Source: Anaerotignum faecicola (GTDB lineage: Bacteria; Bacillota; Clostridia; Lachnospirales; Anaerotignaceae). From it: a stretch of DNA of 64,000 nt. Within the stretch, counting starts at the first letter, position 1. The number at the start of each line of letters is the position of its first letter. This document shows positions 60,942 to 64,000 of this stretch, piece by piece. Both the position numbers and the translations under genes were made by a program. The notes beneath the pieces were generated by a model, which saw nothing but the letters and a program-made list of their open reading frames with translations, was not told where the DNA came from and did no database searches. The stretch is taken from assembly GCF_003865035.1 (NCBI RefSeq), contig NZ_BHVZ01000001.1, forward strand, positions 1,054,001 to 1,118,000. The letters are read 5' to 3'.

Positions 60942-63080
60942 ATGGATATTATAAGGAAATTACGGGAAGAATTTGGAATAACGCAGAGTCAGGCGGAAAA
61001 TACCGTAAGGCTGCTGGATGAGGGCAACACCGTCCCCTTTATCGCCCGCTACCGCAAGGAAATGACAGGCTCTTTGGATGACCAGATTATTCGGCAGCTT
61101 TCCGAGCGGCTGACAGCTCTCCGCAATCTGGAGGACAGGCGGACACAGGTGCGGACAGCTATTGCCGAGCAGGGCAGGCTGACAGATGCACTTGCGGCAA
61201 AGCTGGATGCCGCCCAAACACAGACGGAAATCGAGGATATCTACCGCCCGTTTCGCCCGAAACGCCGCACCAGAGCGTCGATTGCGAAGGAGAAGGGCCT
61301 ACAGCCTTTAGCGGATATTATTTGGGGGCAGAAGCTGATTGGTACGCCGGAGGAAGCGGCAAAAGCCTTTGTGGACAGTGGACAGGGAGTGGACACCGTT
61401 TTGGACGCAATAAATGGCGCAATGGACATCCTTGCGGAACAGATTTCGGATGATGCCGATTTACGAAAATTGCTGCGCGAGGAAACGATAAAATGCGGCG
61501 CGATTGTTTCCAAAAAAACGAAGGACGAACCCTCCGTCTACGAAATGTATTATGACTATCGGGAGCCGCTCAAAAAAGCGGCGGGGCATCGCGTTCTGGC
61601 GATGAACCGCGGCGAGAAGGAGGGCTTCCTTTCCGTGAAAATCGAAGGGGAGGAGGAAAAGCTGCTGCAAAGGATGGAGAAAAGGCTCATCCGCAGAAGC
61701 AGTGATACCGCCGATATTCTGCGAGAGGTTATCGCGGATAGCTATAAGCGGCTGATTGCGCCCTCGCTGGAGCGCGAAATCCGCAATGACCTGACGGAGC
61801 AGGCTGAGGAAGCCGCCATTGGCGTATTTCGGGAAAACCTCAGACAGCTTTTATTGCAGCCGCCCATCAGCGGAAAGGTTGTGCTTGCGCTTGACCCTGC
61901 ATACCGCACAGGCTGTAAGATTGCGGTGATTGATGCAACGGGCAAGCCTCTGGAAACTACGGTGGTTTATCCCACACCGCCGCAGAACAAAACCGCCGAG
62001 GCTGAGAAAAAGCTGCTCGGCCTGATTGGAAAATACGGCGTGGATTTAATCTCCATCGGCAACGGCACAGCCTCAAGGGAATCGGAGCTTTTTGTGGCGG
62101 AAATGCTGAAAAAAACAAAGCGGAGGGTGCAGTATATCATTGCGAATGAGGCAGGGGCATCGGTATATTCCGCATCCAAGCTGGGCGCGGAGGAATTTCC
62201 CGATTATGATGTTTCGCTGCGGAGCGCGGTTTCCATCGGCAGAAGAATCCAAGACCCCTTGGCGGAGCTGGTGAAAATCGACCCGAAATCCATCGGTGTG
62301 GGACAATATCAGCATGATATGAACCAAAAGCGTCTCGGCGAGGCACTCGGCGGCGTGGTGGAGGATTGTGTAAACAGCGTCGGGGTGGATTTGAATACGG
62401 CAAGCCCTGCGCTGCTTTCCTATGTGGCAGGCATTCACGCAACAGTGGCGAAAAATATCCTTAAATATCGGGAGGAGCATGGGAAATTTACTGCCAGAAG
62501 GGAGCTTTTAAAGGTAGCAAAGCTTGGCCCGAAGGCATACGAGCAGTGCGCAGGCTTTTTGCGGCTGCCCGAAAGCGAAATGCCGCTGGACAGAACGGGG
62601 GTACATCCCGAAAGCTATGCGGCGGCGGAGGGCCTGCTTGCGCTGTGCGGCTATGGCTTGGCGGATGTTGCGGCAAGGAAGGTCAGCGGCTTGGCAAAGA
62701 AAATCAAATCTCCCGAAAAGACGGCGGCAGAGCTTGGAATCGGCGTGCCGACCCTGGAGGATATCATGCGTGAGCTGGAAAAGCCGGGACGAGATCCCCG
62801 TGAGGATGCCCCTGCGCCCGTGCTCCGCAGTGATGTGCTTTCCATGGAGGATTTGCAGGAGGGCATGGTGCTGACGGGAACGGTGCGCAATGTCATTGAT
62901 TTCGGCGTGTTTGTGGATATTGGGGTGCATCAGGATGGCTTGGTGCATATTTCCCAGATTTGCGATAGATTCATCAAGCATCCCCTAGAGGCGGTCAAGC
63001 TGGGGGATGTGGTGCAGGTGAAGGTGCTGTCGGTGGATTTGCAGAAAAAGCGGATAGCGTTGACGATGAAGGGGATTTGA
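60942..63080 (+). CDS. tex: Tex-family RNA-binding transcription accessory protein
   Basis: The 712-aa protein starts at the ATG at 60942 (MDIIRKLREEFG), behind AAGGAG. Tex domains are in order: N-terminal helices with NTVPFIARYRKEMTGSLDD, EIEDIYRPFRPKRRTRASIA, the RNase-H-like YqgF domain (GKVVLALDPAYRTGCKIAVI), helix-hairpin-helix motifs (GVDLNTASPALLSYVAGIHA), and a C-terminal S1 domain (GMVLTGTVRNVIDFGVFVDI). It binds nucleic acid and acts in transcription or RNA turnover. The length is normal. Confidence 0.95.
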   Translation: MDIIRKLREEFGITQSQAENTVRLLDEGNTVPFIARYRKEMTGSLDDQIIRQLSERLTALRNLEDRRTQVRTAIAEQGRLTDALAAKLDAAQTQTEIEDIYRPFRPKRRTRASIAKEKGLQPLADIIWGQKLIGTPEEAAKAFVDSGQGVDTVLDAINGAMDILAEQISDDADLRKLLREETIKCGAIVSKKTKDEPSVYEMYYDYREPLKKAAGHRVLAMNRGEKEGFLSVKIEGEEEKLLQRMEKRLIRRSSDTADILREVIADSYKRLIAPSLEREIRNDLTEQAEEAAIGVFRENLRQLLLQPPISGKVVLALDPAYRTGCKIAVIDATGKPLETTVVYPTPPQNKTAEAEKKLLGLIGKYGVDLISIGNGTASRESELFVAEMLKKTKRRVQYIIANEAGASVYSASKLGAEEFPDYDVSLRSAVSIGRRIQDPLAELVKIDPKSIGVGQYQHDMNQKRLGEALGGVVEDCVNSVGVDLNTASPALLSYVAGIHATVAKNILKYREEHGKFTARRELLKVAKLGPKAYEQCAGFLRLPESEMPLDRTGVHPESYAAAEGLLALCGYGLADVAARKVSGLAKKIKSPEKTAAELGIGVPTLEDIMRELEKPGRDPREDAPAPVLRSDVLSMEDLQEGMVLTGTVRNVIDFGVFVDIGVHQDGLVHISQICDRFIKHPLEAVKLGDVVQVKVLSVDLQKKRIALTMKGI

Positions 63081-63114
63081 GAAAAGGCGCGACAAGGTTG
63101 ATGGCGCATGCATG

Positions 63115-63400
63115 GGCGAGGAAGAGCAACGGTGCTTTGCACCGAATGGGCGTAGTCACGCCAAGAATAGCAGTGCTTCGCACTGGATGGGCTCATGCGA
63201 GCCAAAAATTTGCTTGGACAACATGAGTGTTGCGCCCGTTTGGAACTCTTTCGGCGAAACAAAGGATTCCTTCCTTACTTTTTATGCTAAAAAGTAACAA
63301 AAACTTGGAACCCGTTTCGGAATGGGTTCCAAACCTCCGCAACCGAGGAAAGGGCAACAAAGTTTCCCTTTCCAAACCCTTCCCCACCATGCCGGAAACG
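63115..63400 (+). repeat. Family III hairpin repeat, copy 2
   Basis: Short stems GGTGCTTTGCACC, GGCGTAGTCACGCC, CAGTGCTTCGCACTG and GGCTCATGCGAGCC come first. Then CGCCCGTTTGGAACTCTTTC, TTACTTTTTA/TAAAAAGTAA (63275-63297), TTGGAACCC/GGGTTCCAA (63305-63332) and GGAAAGGG/CCCTTTCC (63347-63373). No gene is present. Confidence 0.75.
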
Positions 63401-63414
63401 GCAGAGAGAAAAGC

Positions 63415-63660
63415 GGCGCGGTGCGCCAAGAATAGCAGTGCTTCGCACTGGTTGAGCGCGTTTGCGCTACAAATTTTCTTGGTGAAGATAAGTTGTTCGC
63501 CCGTTTGGAACTTTTTCGGCGAAACAGAGGATTTCTTTCTTACTTTTTATGCTAAAAAGTAACAAAAACCCGGGACCCCTCCTCAATGGGTCCCGGACCC
63601 CCACAGGAGGTCCAAGAGGAACGATGTTCCCCTTGGATATCCCCTCCCCACAAGCCCCTT
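63415..63660 (+). repeat. Family III hairpin repeat, copy 3
   Basis: CAGTGCTTCGCACTG and AGCGCG/CGCGCT-like stems, CGCCCGTTTGGAACTTTTTC, TTACTTTTTA/TAAAAAGTAA (63540-63562), CCGGGACCC/GGGTCCCGG (63570-63597), then CCAAGAGGAA/TTCCCCTTGG (63612-63635), which looks like hairpin 2 of Family I. Copies 2 and 3 lie head-to-tail. Confidence 0.75.
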
Positions 63661-63714
63661 CGGGCAGTATAAAGTGCCTTTTCGGCATAGCTTGCTCTCC
63701 GTCCTTCGGGCAGG

Positions 63715-63954
63715 CTATTTTGAATTTTTCAACCCTTTGTAGGCTGCAAATAAATCTTCCAGTAATTCTTGAAATTCCGTTTGAAATATAATCATCTGGT
63801 CACTGATGTATGCGGAACCTTCTGTGTATTGCTTATTCAGTACTTCCTCGTTCTGCCACAAAGCATCTTTTAACAGGCATACCAAGGCACAGATGGAATC
63901 ATATCTATAACACATTTGTTCTAATTTTCTCAGGTTATAATGCAATTCTTCCAA
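63715..63954 (-). CDS. Unknown 79-aa helical protein, probable TTG start
   Basis: The frame is open to an ATG at 63984, but that ATG has no ribosome site. A TTG at 63954 has GGAGG 8 bp upstream and is the likely start. The protein is all-helical by eye (LHYNLRKLEQMCYRYDSICA, FQTEFQELLEDLFAAYKG) with two Cys in YRYDSICALVC and no membrane helix. I do not recognise it. It is more AT-rich than its neighbours, beside the Family III repeats, and may be part of a transferred segment that continues beyond the window. Confidence 0.55.
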   Translation of the reverse strand: MEELHYNLRKLEQMCYRYDSICALVCLLKDALWQNEEVLNKQYTEGSAYISDQMIIFQTEFQELLEDLFAAYKGLKNSK

Positions 63955-64000
63955 ATCAGGCACCTCCGTTTTCTTTAAAAGCATAACAGAAAATGACTTG

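Overview
The window is chromosomal DNA of an anaerobic, probably spore-forming Firmicute of class Clostridia, most like Lachnospirales/Anaerotignum-type genomes. This rests on gene order around the origin, Gram-positive Shine-Dalgarno sequences before nearly every gene, a SpoIID-like spore protein, a Noc/ParB gene after rsmG, and an IMP dehydrogenase of the divergent type known from Tritrichomonas. No species name can be assigned from sequence alone.

Layout. 1-2648: a truncated TPM-domain protein, a zinc-ribbon membrane protein and a K+ channel. 2733-12675 (minus strand): the replication block gyrA, gyrB, recF, an unknown 144-aa gene, the S4 protein YaaA, dnaN and dnaA. Probable oriC lies on both sides of dnaA (DnaA boxes at 10841-10954 and 12711-13145). 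13183-23581 (plus strand): rpmH, rnpA, yidD, yidC, jag, mnmE, a MATE pump, mnmG, an unknown gene, rsmG and noc. 23654-27205: an XRE regulator, two hotdog thioesterases, an alpha/beta-hydrolase-like protein without its catalytic Ser and Asp, a small membrane protein, and tRNA-Thr, tRNA-Tyr and tRNA-fMet followed by tandem copies of the tRNA-fMet 3' end. 27596-36736: argH and argG, an FAH-family enzyme, a WecB epimerase fused to a SHOCT-like protein, an AT-rich orphan and two spore-associated genes. 36864-43305: an omega-amidase-like enzyme, msrA, asnS and two tandem secreted WG-repeat proteins behind a PhoB-like operator. 43354-56787: an HD protein, an NSS transporter divergent from a CyuA-like desulfidase, diaminopimelate dehydrogenase, a Ca2+/Mn2+ P-type ATPase under a yybP-ykoY riboswitch, a second MATE pump with an attenuator-like leader, guaB, a YczE-CBS fusion, and a Gx transporter plus NusG-II pair. 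56917-63954: tRNA-Phe, rpsF-ssb-rpsR, an XRE/membrane-protein pair, a GNAT, an MBL-fold protein, tex and a repeat-rich end.

The most notable signals are non-coding. Three families of dispersed intergenic repeats are built from ordered hairpins whose arms change sequence between copies while staying complementary. Family I has three hairpins, and the third lies next to a gene end in most copies. Family II is a palindrome followed by a conserved GAATAAAC block. Family III has a TTACTTTTTA palindrome followed by two further hairpins. Other points for checking are an in-frame TGA in dnaN, at a place where two small indels would restore the expected peptide, and two mutually exclusive hairpins in the leader of the second MATE gene.

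All calls come from reading the sequence and from recalled family motifs; no database search was run.
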